Shown piece by piece: positions 5,623 to 6,105 of a stretch of DNA of 6,105 bases. The stretch's first letter is position 1. Each line of letters starts with the position of its first letter. The notes beneath the pieces are model-generated. The model had not been told where the DNA came from. It saw only the letters and a program-made list of their open reading frames with translations, and ran no database searches. This stretch comes from G039029935 sp039029935 (lineage in GTDB: Bacteria > Chloroflexota > Anaerolineae > Caldilineales > Caldilineaceae). The position numbers and the translations under genes are program-made. The DNA lies in the NCBI GenBank assembly GCA_039029935.1, contig JBCCFC010000857.1, positions 1 to 6,105 on the forward strand. The letters are read 5' to 3'.

Positions 5623-5731
5623 TTAGAATTGATGCGTTTGACGATTCGCTGTTGAAGGTCCGTAGGCGCAATCAGCTTAGATATCTGGATTGTGGTGTCT
5701 AAATAATAGTCTATTTGCATAGCGTAAAAAA

Positions 5732-6105
5732 TCAATGGTCTAAGACAATGGTTTCCCAATTTTGCATTTCGTAGACCGGATAAATGCCTTGTTTGAGCAG
5801 ATTCCGATCACATTCACTAAGATCATCAATCGTTAAATCAACTCGTTGAAAGTAGATAAGTTGAGCCTGTAGTGCCTCTAATTGTTCACGTACTAAGCCA
5901 ACCCTCTCTGCATAAACTGTCGTGTCAGATAAGAGAACTGCTAGTTTAGCTTTATTTCGTTCCCCTCGGTCAAAATAATAATTCACAAGTGCTTCCAGTT
6001 GCGAACGAAATGTTTGGGCATAGGCTTTTTGTAATTGTTCAGAGTCAACTACATCTCGCCAGATATCCAATACCCAGTATAATTTTAAAAGTCGTTTGGC
6101 CTCAC
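5732..6105 (-). CDS. Unrecognised helical protein, C-terminal part, upstream partner of the PIN gene
   Basis: The frame enters from the right edge of the window and ends at TGA 5732-5734, giving 123 visible residues; the start is outside. I do not recognise the family. The visible part is charged and mostly helical, starting EAKRLLKLYWVLDIWRDVV, with a likely coiled-coil stretch from about AERVGLVREQLEALQAQL onward, and ending PVYEMQNWETIVLDH. There is no membrane segment or signal in this part. Its stop lies 11 nt before the ATG of the PIN-domain gene on the same strand, so the two were almost certainly cotranscribed. It could be the partner or regulator of the nuclease, but nothing in the sequence proves this. 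Confidence 0.75.
   Translation of the reverse strand, partial: EAKRLLKLYWVLDIWRDVVDSEQLQKAYAQTFRSQLEALVNYYFDRGERNKAKLAVLLSDTTVYAERVGLVREQLEALQAQLIYFQRVDLTIDDLSECDRNLLKQGIYPVYEMQNWETIVLDH

Larger units (their letters stand above)
4729..5720 (-). pseudogene. PIN-domain nuclease gene interrupted by two mobile elements
   Basis: Three coding pieces make one gene. Piece 1 starts at ATG 5720 (MQIDYYLDTTIQISKLIA) and runs to the target duplication at 5615-5622. Piece 2 runs from 5528 to about 4968. Piece 3 runs from about 4827 to TAG 4729-4731. As it stands, TGA at 5595-5597, TGA at 5544-5546 and TAG at 4926-4928 stop translation. Deleting 87 bp and 140 bp (each element plus one target copy) leaves 765 bp, exactly 255 codons. 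The junctions then read NSNACVTSRYVRMEYLR and LGDVIIALQTPTDAVLWTTD, both typical of PIN folds. The PIN acidic residues are D8, E44, D217 and D234, with a long helical insertion at about 50-210. Intact, it would be a 254-residue metal-dependent RNase or DNase. A frame of 193 residues can still be read from ATG 5507, but it lacks D8 and D234 and its last 13 residues come from the inserted element. No clear ribosome binding site precedes ATG 5720; translation was probably coupled to the upstream gene. Confidence 0.88.

Noticed and set aside
5486..5671. 61-residue minus-strand ORF spanning the 79-bp element
   Set aside because: It is out of frame with both flanking PIN pieces, and its glycine run comes from the C-rich loop of the element.

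Overview
The window looks like chromosomal DNA of a free-living bacterium. The best lineage clue is the hydrolase C-terminus, which ends IYLPFIAR. I recall tails of the YLPLV/YLPFI type on many exported Chloroflexota proteins, so Chloroflexota is my guess. It is not proven, because no rRNA, tRNA or core marker gene is present.

Layout, left to right. (1) 1-147, plus strand: the 3' end of a TetR-family regulator. (2) 191-1837, minus strand: an exported lipoprotein alpha/beta hydrolase with a TDP-repeat linker. (3) 1838-2192: noncoding DNA that separates two minus-strand transcription units. It holds two stem-loop terminators for the gene to the right, then a promoter candidate and a 73-bp inverted-repeat element in the leader of the hydrolase. 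(4) 2193-3299, minus: a soluble GAF-GGDEF diguanylate cyclase. (5) 3300-3819: a divergent intergenic region with dyad symmetries and one plus-strand promoter candidate. (6) 3820-4737, plus: a class I SAM-dependent methyltransferase carrying an in-frame insertion built on two copies of a palindromic repeat. (7) 4729-5720, minus: a PIN-domain nuclease gene broken by two different small non-autonomous mobile elements. (8) 5732-6105, minus: the 3' end of an unrecognised helical protein gene lying 11 nt upstream of the PIN gene, probably in the same operon.

The main result is region 7. Read directly, it gives only a 193-residue ORF without obvious identity. Removing a 79-bp element with IS66-like ends plus one copy of its 8-bp target duplication, and a 137-bp inverted-repeat element plus one copy of its 3-bp TAA duplication, leaves exactly 255 codons. 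These encode a 254-residue protein with the PIN acidic set D8, E44, D217 and D234. Neither the pieces nor the target duplications would line up this way by chance, so I regard this as a recently inactivated nuclease.

The genes do not form one pathway. The common theme is repeat invasion: at least four palindromic or inverted-repeat elements lie in 6.1 kb. Two destroyed a gene, one type was tolerated in frame inside a methyltransferase, and one sits in a 5' leader. Intact proteins suggest c-di-GMP signalling, a surface hydrolase and a methyltransferase of unknown substrate.
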